Shown piece after piece: positions 53,164-62,469 of a stretch of 64,000 nt of DNA. The stretch comes from Gemmatimonadetes bacterium 2013_60CM_65_52 (GTDB taxonomy: Bacteria; Gemmatimonadota; Gemmatimonadetes; Gemmatimonadales; Gemmatimonadaceae). The stretch's first letter is position 1. Every line of letters starts with the position of its first letter. A program made the translations under genes and the position numbers. The notes beneath the pieces were generated by a model. That model saw only the letters and a program-made list of their open reading frames with translations. It did not search any database and was not told where the DNA came from. Where the stretch lies: contig NGFI01000013.1 of the NCBI GenBank assembly GCA_002215645.1, positions 62,001-126,000 on the forward strand, given 5' to 3'.

Positions 53164-53346
53164 TCAACTCGTCGATTCTGGCTTGGCGCGCAGCAGACTC
53201 ACCGCCCACACGCACAGCACCGCGGACAACACTGTGATGCAAATCATCCAGAGCGCACGGGTCGACGGCTCCTGAATCATCCGCCATGCATGCATCACAG
53301 TCAGAACAGCGAACAGCAATGCGGTGACGCTGAGATACGCTTTCAT
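53164..53346 (-). CDS. Small two-helix membrane protein
   Basis: A 60-residue protein with two hydrophobic segments (AYLSVTALLFAVLTVMHAW and WMICITVLSAVLCVWAVSLL) and a charged tail. It is the size and composition of many short uncharacterised membrane proteins. Its start lies 22 bases after the stop of the ROK gene, on the same strand. Function unknown. Confidence 0.6.
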   Translation of the reverse strand: MKAYLSVTALLFAVLTVMHAWRMIQEPSTRALWMICITVLSAVLCVWAVSLLRAKPESTS

Positions 53347-53368
53347 GGCAGCCTTGTCCTGTGAAGGT

Positions 53369-54589
53369 TCACGCCACCCTCGGCGCCGCGAAATGCGGCG
53401 CGGCCACGAGCGCGGTAGCGCCGCGCAAACGCGGGAATCCGCCCATCTGCTCCGGAACTACAGGCGTCTTACGGCCGGCCGGCGTGAGCGCGCGCTCGAG
53501 TATGCCCGCCCGCACGGCCGGCTGAATCATGTCCCATGCGCCGGTGATCTCGCCACCGAGAAAGACCTGGGAGGGATTCAGCGCGTTCACGATACCACCA
53601 ATGCCGACGCCCAGGTAGTGACCGGTCGCGACGATCGCCTCGGATGCGCGCGCGTCGCCCGCCCGTGCACGCGAAATGAGGTCCTCGATGGTGAGCCCTC
53701 CCGCAGGATGCGGCACCGCGCCACCCCACAGCGGCACCAACTCGCGCCCCAGATACCGCGAGAGGGTCGCCTGGTTGGACGTGTACGCCTCCCAGCAGCC
53801 GCGCGCACCGCACAGGCACTGGGGCCCATTCGTGTCGAGCGGAATGTGCCCGAACTCGCCCGCAGAATTCGTCTCGCCTCGGATGAGCTGTCCGTTGAGC
53901 ACGATGCCGGCACCCACGCCGTCAGATACGGTGACATAAACGAAGTTGTCCGTCGTATTGCCGCGCTGGCCGAGCCACATCTGGGCCAGTGCGCATGCCA
54001 TGGGGGCATTCTCGATTTGCACGGGAAGACCGACGCCCTTGGCCAGCGCATCGCGGACGTCCACGTCGCGCCAGCCGAGCTGCGGCGCCAGGAGCACTCG
54101 TCCCGTGAGGCGCTCCACCATGCCGGGCACCACGAGCCCCACCCCCTCGCATCGCCCGCGCGCGCCGTGTGCATCGAGCAGCCGCCGAATGCGGCTGGTA
54201 AGGTCCACGACCAACGCGTGCGGATCGAATGCCGTCTCGAAGGACTCGAGGGCGATCTGCGTGCCCGCGAAGTCACTGAGCATCACGAAGGTGCGGCTGA
54301 AGCGAATGTCCACGGCGACGACGAGACGGTCCTGCGTGCGCACGTACAACATGGTAGGCCGGCGGCCGCGGGCCGCGTGGCCGGTTGCCCCTTCGTAGAT
54401 GGTGCCTTCGTCGATGAGGTCCTGAATGATCGACGTCACCACGCCGCGGCCGATGCTCATGCGACGCGCAATGTCGGCGCGCGACACGGGTTGGTGATCG
54501 CGAACGAGGTTGAGCACGATCCGCCGGTTGATCTCGCGCGACGTGGTGCGCGTCGCCCGGCGGAAGTCACGAGTGTCGATCTTTCTCAA
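53369..54589 (-). CDS. ROK-family transcriptional repressor
   Basis: A 406-residue ROK repressor. An N-terminal winged helix (VSRADIARRMSIGRGVVTSIIQDLI, about 35-60) is joined to a sugar-kinase-like domain with the zinc-type motif CLCGARGCWEAY near residue 258 and GEFGHIPLD before it. ROK repressors respond to sugars or sugar acids and sit next to the genes they control. It is divergent from uxaC, separated by about 220 bases holding a perfect palindrome, so it is the likely regulator of the uronate operon. Confidence 0.93.
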   Translation of the reverse strand: MRKIDTRDFRRATRTTSREINRRIVLNLVRDHQPVSRADIARRMSIGRGVVTSIIQDLIDEGTIYEGATGHAARGRRPTMLYVRTQDRLVVAVDIRFSRTFVMLSDFAGTQIALESFETAFDPHALVVDLTSRIRRLLDAHGARGRCEGVGLVVPGMVERLTGRVLLAPQLGWRDVDVRDALAKGVGLPVQIENAPMACALAQMWLGQRGNTTDNFVYVTVSDGVGAGIVLNGQLIRGETNSAGEFGHIPLDTNGPQCLCGARGCWEAYTSNQATLSRYLGRELVPLWGGAVPHPAGGLTIEDLISRARAGDARASEAIVATGHYLGVGIGGIVNALNPSQVFLGGEITGAWDMIQPAVRAGILERALTPAGRKTPVVPEQMGGFPRLRGATALVAAPHFAAPRVA

Positions 54590-54682
54590 TGCGGCGGCCG
54601 GTTCGGATCCGTGAGACCCCGGGGTAGGTGCTCGATCACGCTACGACGCAGATTCGCCGCAGGTTGCAAAGCATTGCAGCGC

Positions 54683-54699
54683 CTATCTTCCGACGATAG
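54683..54699. promoter_or_regulatory. CTATC-N7-GATAG inverted repeat
   Basis: CTATC (54683-54687) and GATAG (54695-54699) form a short palindrome in the ROK/uxaC divergent region, about 20 bases from the GTTC palindrome. A second regulator site is possible. Confidence 0.35.
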
Positions 54700-54717
54700 A
54701 TTTTGCCCTCGATATTA

Positions 54718-54732
54718 GTTCGACAGTCGAAC
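54718..54732. promoter_or_regulatory. Perfect 15-nt palindrome, probable ROK operator
   Basis: GTTCGACAGTCGAAC is a perfect 7+1+7 palindrome between the divergent ROK repressor and uxaC genes. Its outer GTTC-N7-GAAC frame recurs at 13775-13789, directly before the first uronate operon. Confidence 0.6.
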
Positions 54733-54808
54733 AAAATTGAGGTAACCCGCGACGGCCGCAAGACCTTGCGCATCCGCCCGCGCTCCCTCGAATCCCACCG
54801 GTCTGCAC

Positions 54809-56296
54809 ATGGCGAGTGCGGTAAACCACGTCGTAACGGGCCCCGGCATCCGCACCGGACGGCTGCTGCGCCTTCATCCCGACCGCTTTTTCGATCCCGA
54901 TCCGGCCATCCGCCGCGCGGCTCGCGAGATCTACGACGGCATTCGTGACCTCCCGCTCATCTGCCCGCACGGACACGTGGAGGCGTCGATGCTCGCCGAC
55001 GACACGCCGTTTCCGGAGCCGGCCTCGCTCCTCATCATTCCGGATCACTACATCCTCCGGATGCTGTACAGCCAGGGCGTGCCGCTCGAGGATCTCGGCA
55101 TCCCGTCTCGCGACGGCACGCCGGTGGAGCTGGACGCGCGCAGAATCTGGCAGCGTGTCTGCGAAAAATGGTATCTCTTCCGCGGAACACCATCGGGTGC
55201 GTGGCTCACACACGAGTTGTACGAGCTCTTTGGGGTGCGCGAGCAGCTCGATGGGGACACGGCGCAGCGCATCTACGACGAGATCGCCGAACGGTTGAGC
55301 AGCCCGGAGTTCAAGCCGAGGACGTTGTTCGAGCAGTTCGGCATCGAGATTCTGGCGACGACTGATGCGGCCACCGATGGACTCGCCTCCCATGAGAAGA
55401 TCCGTGCGTCGGACTGGACGTATGGACGCAACCGTGTCGTGCCAACCTTCCGGCCGGATGCGCTCTTTCGTATCGCGCTGCCAACGTGGAGCAGTGAGGT
55501 CGCAACGCTGGAGAAGCTCGTCGGCGGCAGCATCGCGTCCTGTGATATGCTCGTCTCCGCGCTCGCCGATCGGCGCCGCGCCTTCAAGGCGCTCGGCGGA
55601 ATGGCCACGGACCACGGTGTGGTCGAGCCGTACACCGCGGCGTTGTCGCCGCAGGCGGCCGACAGATTGTTCCAGCGTGCGCGCAAGGGCGACGCATCGG
55701 CCGACGATCAACGCCAGTTCGAGGCGCACATGCTCATGGAGATGGCGCGTCTCTCGTGCGAGGACGGCCTCGTCATGCAGTTGCACGCGGGATCGCTGCG
55801 CGATCACAACCCCGCGGTCGGCGCGCGCTTCGGCCCGGACAAGGGCGGCGACATTCCCATCGCCGCGGAATTCACGCGGAATCTGCGTCCCCTGCTGGCT
55901 ACCTACGGCAACGATCCGCGATTCTCGCTCGTGCTCTTTACGCTGGACGAGAGCACCTACTCCCGCGAGTTGGCGCCACTGGCCGGCCATTACCCCGCCG
56001 TGCGTCTCGGACCGCCGTGGTGGTTCAGCGATTCGCTCGAAGGCATGAAGCGCTTCCGGGAGCAAGTGTCGGAGACGGCAGGCATCTACAACACGGCCGG
56101 CTTCAACGACGACACGCGCGCGTTCTGCTCGATTCCCGCACGCCACGATCTCGCGCGACGGGTGGACGCCAACTGGCTCGGCGGCCTGGTGGCGCGTCAC
56201 GTCATCGACATGGCCGAGGCGCGCGAGATGGCTCGCGCGCTGACGACGGATCTCGCGCGGGAGACGTACCGCTTTCCGCAGCCCGCGGACGCGTGA
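54809..56296 (+). CDS. uxaC: Glucuronate isomerase (uronate isomerase)
   Basis: A 495-residue amidohydrolase-like isomerase converting glucuronate to fructuronate and galacturonate to tagaturonate. Family signatures include DLPLICPHGHVEASMLADD, PDHYILRMLYSQGVP, the metal-binding GMATDHGVVEPY and LRDHNPAVGARFGPDKGGD. Length matches the usual 470-500. It is the first gene of an operon whose next gene starts within its stop (GTGA). An operator-like palindrome lies 76 bases upstream. Key entry enzyme for the whole cluster. Confidence 0.96.
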   Translation: MASAVNHVVTGPGIRTGRLLRLHPDRFFDPDPAIRRAAREIYDGIRDLPLICPHGHVEASMLADDTPFPEPASLLIIPDHYILRMLYSQGVPLEDLGIPSRDGTPVELDARRIWQRVCEKWYLFRGTPSGAWLTHELYELFGVREQLDGDTAQRIYDEIAERLSSPEFKPRTLFEQFGIEILATTDAATDGLASHEKIRASDWTYGRNRVVPTFRPDALFRIALPTWSSEVATLEKLVGGSIASCDMLVSALADRRRAFKALGGMATDHGVVEPYTAALSPQAADRLFQRARKGDASADDQRQFEAHMLMEMARLSCEDGLVMQLHAGSLRDHNPAVGARFGPDKGGDIPIAAEFTRNLRPLLATYGNDPRFSLVLFTLDESTYSRELAPLAGHYPAVRLGPPWWFSDSLEGMKRFREQVSETAGIYNTAGFNDDTRAFCSIPARHDLARRVDANWLGGLVARHVIDMAEAREMARALTTDLARETYRFPQPADA

Positions 56297-57816
56297 GCAC
56301 CGTGGCGGCACCCGCGCGCCCCGACGCGCTTCGCATTCACGACGCCGACAACGTTGCGGTTGCCATCAGGCCGCTCAGGGCCGGCGAGATGATCGAAGTG
56401 GCGGGCGATCGTGTGCGCCTCAACGAGGACGTTCCGGCCGGCCACAAGCTCGCACTGCGCAACGTGAATGCGGGCGAGCAGATGGTGAAGTACGGCTTCC
56501 CAATCGGCGTGGCGACAGAGGACATCGCTGCCGGAAGCTGGGTGCACAGCCACAATCTCCGCACGCAGCTCGAGGGGCTGCTTGGCTACGAATATCGTCC
56601 CGACGATCAGGAGGAGCTGCGATTCCCTACGCGCACGGCGGAGTTTCCCACCTTCGACGGCTACCGCCGCGACGACGGCAGGGCCGGCACGCGCAACGAG
56701 ATCTGGATTCTCAATACGGTCGGCTGTGTCAACTTCGTGGCGGAGGGCATCGCGAAGAGCGCATCGGAACGTCTGGGGAAGGGCATCGATGGCATCCACG
56801 CCTTTGGCCATCCATATGGCTGCAGCCAACTGGGCGATGATCTCGGGCACACGCAGGCGGCTCTCGCCGGTTTGCTCCGCAATCCCAATGCGGGCGGCGT
56901 GCTGATGCTGGGCCTTGGTTGCGAGACCAATCAGATGGAATCGCTGCTGGCGCGCGCCGGAGACGTCGACCGGAGCCGCGTGCGTTTCTTCAACTCGCAG
57001 GACGTCGGCGACGAACGCGCCAGCGGCACGGAATTGATCGCGGAGCTGGCGCGGCGAATGGAGGATGATCGTCGCGTGGCGTGCAGCGCCGCGGAGCTGG
57101 TCATCGGGCACAAGTGCGGCGGCTCGGATGGGTTCAGCGGAATCTCGGCGAATGCCGTCGTTGGAGGTGTCGCGGATCGGGTGACGGCGTACGGCGGCGG
57201 CGTGCTGCTCACCGAGGTGCCGGAGATGTTCGGCGCGGAGCAGCAGCTGATGAACCGGGCGGTGAACACCGAGGTGTATGAACAGCTCGTCGCGATGATC
57301 AACGGTTTCAAGGACTACTTCATCCGGCACGGCCAACCGATCTACGAGAATCCGTCTCCCGGAAACAAAGCGGGCGGGCTCACGACCCTCGAGGAAAAGT
57401 CGCTCGGCGCGATTCAGAAGGGTGGCCGGGCGCCCGTGTCGCACGTCATCCGATATGGCGAGCAGGCTCCGGGAGCCGGGTTGACGCTGCTCGAGTCGCC
57501 CGGCAACGACGGCGTGTCGAGCACGGCGATGATCGCAAGCGGCGCGACGATTCTCCTCTTCACGACGGGTCGTGGAACGCCGCTCGGCTTTCCGGTGCCG
57601 ACCATCAAGATCTCGTCCAATTCGGAGATCGCACAGCGGAAGCCGCACTGGATCGACTTCAATGCGGGTCGACTGCTCGACGGCATCGCGACGCGCGAGG
57701 AGCTGGCAGACGAGCTGTTCTCGTTCGTGCTCGAGGTCGCGTCCGGGCGGCACACGAACAACGAGCTGCAAGGCTATCGCGAGATCGCCATCTGGAAGGA
57801 CGGAGTCACTCTTTGA
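56293..57816 (+). CDS. uxaA: Altronate dehydratase
   Basis: A 507-residue enzyme of the UxaA/GarD family, dehydrating D-altronate to 2-keto-3-deoxygluconate. The N-terminal SAF-like domain (LRAGEMIEVAGDRVRLNEDV, VHSHNLRTQL) is followed by the catalytic half with HPYGCSQLGDD, GLGCETNQ, GHKCGGSDGFSG and GNKAGGLTTLEEKSLG. The GTG start lies in the uxaC stop codon; a frame beginning further upstream is a shadow of uxaC. Its own stop overlaps the uxaB start. Confidence 0.95.
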   Translation: MSTVAAPARPDALRIHDADNVAVAIRPLRAGEMIEVAGDRVRLNEDVPAGHKLALRNVNAGEQMVKYGFPIGVATEDIAAGSWVHSHNLRTQLEGLLGYEYRPDDQEELRFPTRTAEFPTFDGYRRDDGRAGTRNEIWILNTVGCVNFVAEGIAKSASERLGKGIDGIHAFGHPYGCSQLGDDLGHTQAALAGLLRNPNAGGVLMLGLGCETNQMESLLARAGDVDRSRVRFFNSQDVGDERASGTELIAELARRMEDDRRVACSAAELVIGHKCGGSDGFSGISANAVVGGVADRVTAYGGGVLLTEVPEMFGAEQQLMNRAVNTEVYEQLVAMINGFKDYFIRHGQPIYENPSPGNKAGGLTTLEEKSLGAIQKGGRAPVSHVIRYGEQAPGAGLTLLESPGNDGVSSTAMIASGATILLFTTGRGTPLGFPVPTIKISSNSEIAQRKPHWIDFNAGRLLDGIATREELADELFSFVLEVASGRHTNNELQGYREIAIWKDGVTL

Positions 57817-59336
57817 CGGCGCGCATGCGGCTCGGTCGCGCTCTGCTGGACGTTCTGCGCCGCGATCGGAGCAGCGCCACGGAGCTTCCGGACGAGCAGC
57901 TGATGAATCTGCCGGAAACGATCGTGCAGTTTGGCACGGGCGCCTTGCTGCGCGGCTTGATCGATGACGCCGTGCATGGCGCCAATCAGCGGGGCGCCCA
58001 CGCCGGCCGGATCGTGGCGATCGCGTCCACGGGAAGCGCGCGCGATCAGGCGTTGCGCGAGCAGGACGGATTGTTCACGCTCGTCGTCGAAGGCATCGAG
58101 AAGGGGCAACGTATCGAGGAAGCGCGCGTCGTCTCCTCGCTGAGCCGCGCCATCTCGGCAGCGGACGATTGGGACGACGTGCTCGTCCTTGCCCGTCAGG
58201 AATCGTTGCGATTCGCGTTCTCGAATACGACCGAGGTGGGAATCGTCGACGACCATGTCAGCCGCTTCGACGACCGGCCGCCGAAATCCTTTCCCGCGAA
58301 GCTCACACGGTTTCTGGCGGAGCGCGCGCGCGCGTTCGACTACGATCCGCGGCGCGGTCTCGTGGTCATTCCCTGCGAGCTGATCGAGAACAACGGCGAC
58401 AAGCTGGCGTCGATCGTCCTGGCAATCGCATCTCGTTGGCGGCTCGATGGTCGCTTCGCGCGCTGGATCGAGGATGCGGTGCCGTTCTGCAACACGCTTG
58501 TGGATCGCATCGTTCCGGGTGTTCCTCGCGGAGAGCATGCGGCGTATCTGAGCGCGAAGCTGGGTTACGACGATGCCCTGCTGACGACGTGCGAGCCATA
58601 CCGGCTGTTGGCTATCGAGGCCAGCGGTGAAGTGGCCGCCGCGTTGACGTGGGCCGCATCGGACGACGGGATCATTGTGTCGCCGGACATCGGGCCCTAT
58701 CGCACGCGGAAAGTGCATCTGTTGAATGGCCCGCACTCGATCATGGCGTGCGTTGCGATACCGATGGGATGCGAGACCGTACGTGACGCCATCACGCATC
58801 CGGCCATCCACCAACTGGCCCGGCACGCGATGATGGAGGAGATTGCGCCGGTGCTCGACGTGGATGGCGCGGAGGAATTTGCGGAAGCGGTGCTGGACCG
58901 CTTTCAGAATCCATACATTCGCCATGCGCTGATCGACATCACGTTGCAGGCGACCATGAAAATGCGTGTTCGCGTGGTGCCGATCATCCAACGTCATGCC
59001 GAGCGGCGGGGCGTGGTTCCGCAGTCGCTCGCGTTCGGATTCGCGGCGTATCTGCTGTTCATGGACGGCAGGATTCAGGAGGCTCGGCGCGCATTGGGGT
59101 TGGATGTGCCGGCAGATGATCAGGGCTCACGCGTCCACGAGCACTGGTCGAGCGCTGGAAGCTCGGTGCGCGCACTCGTTGAGGCAGCGTGTGGCGACGT
59201 CGCCTTATGGGGCACGGATCTCGGCGCGATTCCTGGTTTCTCCGATTCGGTGACGGATGCGCTTCAGCGCATGCGGACAGAAGGAATGGCGGCAGCGTTG
59301 GAGCATCATGTCGGCGTACTCGCGTTGCCAGCATAG
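57813..59336 (+). CDS. uxaB: Tagaturonate reductase (mannitol dehydrogenase family)
   Basis: A 507-residue NAD-dependent enzyme of the polyol/uronate dehydrogenase family, reducing tagaturonate to altronate. Matches include VQFGTGALLRG, IPCELIENNGDKL, FCNTLVDRIVPG and the catalytic Lys in RKVHLLNGPHS. It may also serve fructuronate (UxuB activity), since no separate uxuB is seen in this window. The start is TTG overlapping the uxaA stop (TTGA), implying tight coupling; the ATG at 57825 is an alternative. Confidence 0.92.
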   Translation: MTARMRLGRALLDVLRRDRSSATELPDEQLMNLPETIVQFGTGALLRGLIDDAVHGANQRGAHAGRIVAIASTGSARDQALREQDGLFTLVVEGIEKGQRIEEARVVSSLSRAISAADDWDDVLVLARQESLRFAFSNTTEVGIVDDHVSRFDDRPPKSFPAKLTRFLAERARAFDYDPRRGLVVIPCELIENNGDKLASIVLAIASRWRLDGRFARWIEDAVPFCNTLVDRIVPGVPRGEHAAYLSAKLGYDDALLTTCEPYRLLAIEASGEVAAALTWAASDDGIIVSPDIGPYRTRKVHLLNGPHSIMACVAIPMGCETVRDAITHPAIHQLARHAMMEEIAPVLDVDGAEEFAEAVLDRFQNPYIRHALIDITLQATMKMRVRVVPIIQRHAERRGVVPQSLAFGFAAYLLFMDGRIQEARRALGLDVPADDQGSRVHEHWSSAGSSVRALVEAACGDVALWGTDLGAIPGFSDSVTDALQRMRTEGMAAALEHHVGVLALPA

Positions 59337-59366
59337 ACGCGCTCACACCATACTCGAGAGACGCAG

Positions 59367-60041
59367 ATGGCGGGAAAGGATCGGTTGTCGGTACTCATGG
59401 CGATGATGGATCAGGGAGTGATCCCCGTCTTCTACCATCCCGATGCGGACGTCTGCCGGAAAGTGATTCAGGCCTGCGCAAACGGTGGCGCCAAGTGCAT
59501 CGAGTTCACCAATCGCGGTGACTTCGCATCGCACGTGTTCTACGAGGTGGCGAAGTATTTCGCCGCGGCGGATCCATCGGTGATCATGGGCGTGGGCTCG
59601 GTGCTCGATGCGCCCACGGCGGGGATCTACATCGCGAACGGTGCAAAGTTCGTCGTCGGGCCTGTGCTCAGCGCCGACGTGGCGAAGGTGTGTAATCGCC
59701 GGGCAATTCCGTACAGCCCGGGCTGCGGCTCAGCGACGGAGATCGCCGACGCGTACGAGCTTGGTTGCGAGATCGTGAAAGTCTTCCCGGGATCGTCGGT
59801 GGGCGGACCGGACTTCGTGAAGAGCGTGCTCGGTCCCATGCCGTGGGTTCGCATCATGCCCACGGGTGGTGTGGAGGCCACGGAGGCGTCGCTCAAGGCG
59901 TGGTTCAAGGCCGGCATCGTGGCGTGCGGAATCGGCAGCAATCTCGTGACGAAGGAGCTGCTCGATGCGAAGGACTACGCCGGAATCGAAACGAAGGTCA
60001 GGGAGACCGTTGCGTTGATCAGGACGATTCGAGGGAAGTAG
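59367..60041 (+). CDS. eda: 2-keto-3-deoxy-6-phosphogluconate aldolase
   Basis: A 224-residue class I aldolase splitting KDPG into pyruvate and glyceraldehyde 3-phosphate, the last step of uronate catabolism. Visible motifs: GAKCIEFTNRGD with the catalytic Glu, PYSPGCGSATEI, Schiff-base Lys in EIVKVFPGSSVGG, and MPTGGVEATEAS. It lies 30 bases after uxaB and one base before the KdgK start. Confidence 0.95.
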   Translation: MAGKDRLSVLMAMMDQGVIPVFYHPDADVCRKVIQACANGGAKCIEFTNRGDFASHVFYEVAKYFAAADPSVIMGVGSVLDAPTAGIYIANGAKFVVGPVLSADVAKVCNRRAIPYSPGCGSATEIADAYELGCEIVKVFPGSSVGGPDFVKSVLGPMPWVRIMPTGGVEATEASLKAWFKAGIVACGIGSNLVTKELLDAKDYAGIETKVRETVALIRTIRGK

Positions 60042-60042
60042 C

Positions 60043-61149
60043 ATGACCGACACCGCACTGAAGATCAGATCCGCATCCGAGACGAAGTGGGACTGCATGT
60101 CCTTCGGCGAAGTGATGCTCCGCTTCGACCCCGGCTTCGGACGAGTGCGCAGCGCGCGCTCGTTCCAGGTGTGGGAGGGCGGTGGCGAGTACAACGTCGC
60201 GCGGGCAATGCGGAAGTGCTGGGGCAAGCGCGCCGCGGTAGTGACGGCCATTCCCAGGAACGATCTCGGCTGGCTGCTCGAGGACTTCATTCACCAGGGT
60301 GGCGTGGACACCACACACGTCATCTGGCGCGAGTTCGATGGACTCGGCCGGAATACGCGCGTGGGCCTCAACTTCACCGAGAAGGGCTTCGGCATCCGGC
60401 CGGCGCTCGGCTGCTCCGACCGCGGACATTCGGCTGCTTCGCAGATCAAGCCCGGCGAGGTGAACTGGGAGAAGATCTTCGGCGAAGAGGGTGTTCGATG
60501 GTTTCACACCGGCGGCATCTTCGCCGCGCTCGCGTCGAACACCGCGGAAGCGGTAATCGAAGCGGTGGAAGCAGCGAAGAAATTCGGCACAGTCGTCGCG
60601 TACGACCTCAACTACCGTGCGTCGCTCTGGAAGAGTCAGGGTGGGAAGGATGCGGCGCAGCGCGTCAACCGCAACATCGCCAAGTATGTCGACGTGATGA
60701 TCGGAAACGAGGAGGACTTTACCGCCTGCCTCGGCTTCGAGGTGGAGGGTGCCGACGAACACCTCACGACGATCGAGACGGACAACTTCCGGAAGATGAT
60801 TCAGCGCGCGGTGACCGAGTTCCCGAACTTCAAGGTTGCCGCCACGACGCTGCGCAAGGCGACGACCGCATCGTTCAACGACTGGAGCGCGATTCTCTAT
60901 TACCAGGGAGAGCTCTACCAGTCCGTGAAGCGCGAGAACCTGGAGATCTACGACCGCGTCGGTGGCGGCGACGGCTTCGCATCCGGGCTCGCGTTTGCGT
61001 TTCTCGAGGGAAAGGGGCCGCAAGCCGCCGTCGAATACGGCGCAGCCCACGGTGCGCTGGCGATGACGACGCCGGGTGACACGTCGATGGTCCGCGTCGA
61101 AGAAGTCGAGGCGGCAATGAAGGGAAAGGGCGCGCGGGTCATCCGGTAG
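60043..61149 (+). CDS. kdgK: 2-keto-3-deoxygluconate kinase (PfkB family)
   Basis: A 368-residue PfkB sugar kinase phosphorylating KDG to KDPG. N-terminal substrate sequence FGEVMLRFDPGFGR and GGGEYNVARAM precede the C-terminal catalytic GGGDGFASGLAFAF, whose Asp is the base. It is slightly longer than E. coli KdgK (309) and resembles KdgK from related phyla. It sits directly after eda (1-base gap). It joins both the altronate route and the unsaturated-uronate route. Confidence 0.92.
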   Translation: MTDTALKIRSASETKWDCMSFGEVMLRFDPGFGRVRSARSFQVWEGGGEYNVARAMRKCWGKRAAVVTAIPRNDLGWLLEDFIHQGGVDTTHVIWREFDGLGRNTRVGLNFTEKGFGIRPALGCSDRGHSAASQIKPGEVNWEKIFGEEGVRWFHTGGIFAALASNTAEAVIEAVEAAKKFGTVVAYDLNYRASLWKSQGGKDAAQRVNRNIAKYVDVMIGNEEDFTACLGFEVEGADEHLTTIETDNFRKMIQRAVTEFPNFKVAATTLRKATTASFNDWSAILYYQGELYQSVKRENLEIYDRVGGGDGFASGLAFAFLEGKGPQAAVEYGAAHGALAMTTPGDTSMVRVEEVEAAMKGKGARVIR

Positions 61150-61173
61150 CAGGCGCACATCACAGGAGAGGCA

Positions 61174-62469
61174 ATGGCGAGTCAGGCTCAGGAGATGGTC
61201 ACGAGCGCGGCACCGCGCGCGACCAGCTACCGCTGGACGATCTGCGCGTTGCTGCTCGCGGCAACGACCATCAACTACATGGACCGTCAGGTGCTGGGAC
61301 TCCTGGCACCGACACTCAGCCGAGAGCTGGGATGGTCCGAGTCGGACTATGGCGCTATCACATCGTGGTTCAGCTTCGCGTATGCCATCGGCTTTCTCGG
61401 CGCCGGCCGGCTGATCGACCGGCTCGGTGTAAAGCGCGGATACGCGGTGGCCATCGTCACGTGGAGTCTTGCCGCAATGTCCCACGCGCTGGCCAATTCG
61501 GCGACTGGCTTCTCCTATGCACGCGCCGCGCTGGGATTTGGCGAGTCCGGGAATTTTCCCGCGGCCATCAAGGCGACGGCCGAATGGTTCCCGCGCAAGG
61601 AGCGCGCGCTCGCAACCGGCATCTTCAATGCGGGAACGAACATCGGCGCCATCATCGTGCCGCTCACGATTCCATTTCTCGTGCTGCGGTTTGGCTGGCG
61701 CATCGGCTTTCTCGCGACTGGCGCTCTGAGCTTCATCTGGCTGATAACGTGGCTCACCGTCTACGAGTCGCCGGAGCGCCACCCGAAGGTGAATGCGGAG
61801 GAGTTGGCGCACATTCGCAGCGATCCTCCCGAGGACACGGCCACGGTTGGATGGGGCACGGTGCTGCGTCACCGGCAGGCATGGGCCTTCGTGCTCGGCA
61901 AGTTCCTCACGGATCCCGTGTGGTGGTTCTATCTGTTCTGGCTGCCGAAGTTTCTCGACAAGCAATTCGGTGTGAAGCTGGCCGGGCTCGCAGCGCCGCT
62001 CGTGGTGATTTACGTCGTTGCCGACATCGGTTCGGTCTATGGCGGATACCTGTCCGGCGCGATCATCAAACGAGGCTCGACGATCAACCGCGGACGGAAG
62101 ACGGCGATGCTCATCGCCGCGTGCCTCATCGTCCCGACGATGATGGCGCCGTACATGGCGAGCATGTGGGGGGCGGTAGCATTGGTCAGTATCGCAGCCG
62201 CATCGCACCAGTGGTGGTCGGCCAACATCTTCACGACGGCGAGTGACATGTTTCCCCGGCGCGCCGTCGCATCCATTGTCGGCTTCGGCGGCTTCGCTGG
62301 CGCGATGGGCGGCGTAATCTTTCAGCGCACCGTCGGCTATCTGCTGCAACACGACCCGACGGCGTATCGCTACATCTTCATCTACTGCGGCTCGATCTAC
62401 GTGATCGCACTGGGGCTCATTCACCTCATCGTGCCGCGTATGACGCCCGCGAAGCTCGACGGCGCGTGA
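61174..62469 (+). CDS. MFS hexuronate transporter (ExuT-like)
   Basis: A 431-residue major facilitator with about 12 transmembrane helices. Family sequence includes TINYMDRQVLGLLAPTLSRE, GAGRLIDRLGVKRGYAVAI, GFGESGNFPAAIKATAEWFP and the intracellular loop ending FPRRAVASIVGFGG. It matches the anion:cation symporter (ExuT/galactonate) subfamily. AGGAGAG lies before the ATG. Its stop overlaps kduD (GTGA). It is the likely entry route for monomeric galacturonate or glucuronate. Confidence 0.9.
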   Translation: MASQAQEMVTSAAPRATSYRWTICALLLAATTINYMDRQVLGLLAPTLSRELGWSESDYGAITSWFSFAYAIGFLGAGRLIDRLGVKRGYAVAIVTWSLAAMSHALANSATGFSYARAALGFGESGNFPAAIKATAEWFPRKERALATGIFNAGTNIGAIIVPLTIPFLVLRFGWRIGFLATGALSFIWLITWLTVYESPERHPKVNAEELAHIRSDPPEDTATVGWGTVLRHRQAWAFVLGKFLTDPVWWFYLFWLPKFLDKQFGVKLAGLAAPLVVIYVVADIGSVYGGYLSGAIIKRGSTINRGRKTAMLIAACLIVPTMMAPYMASMWGAVALVSIAAASHQWWSANIFTTASDMFPRRAVASIVGFGGFAGAMGGVIFQRTVGYLLQHDPTAYRYIFIYCGSIYVIALGLIHLIVPRMTPAKLDGA

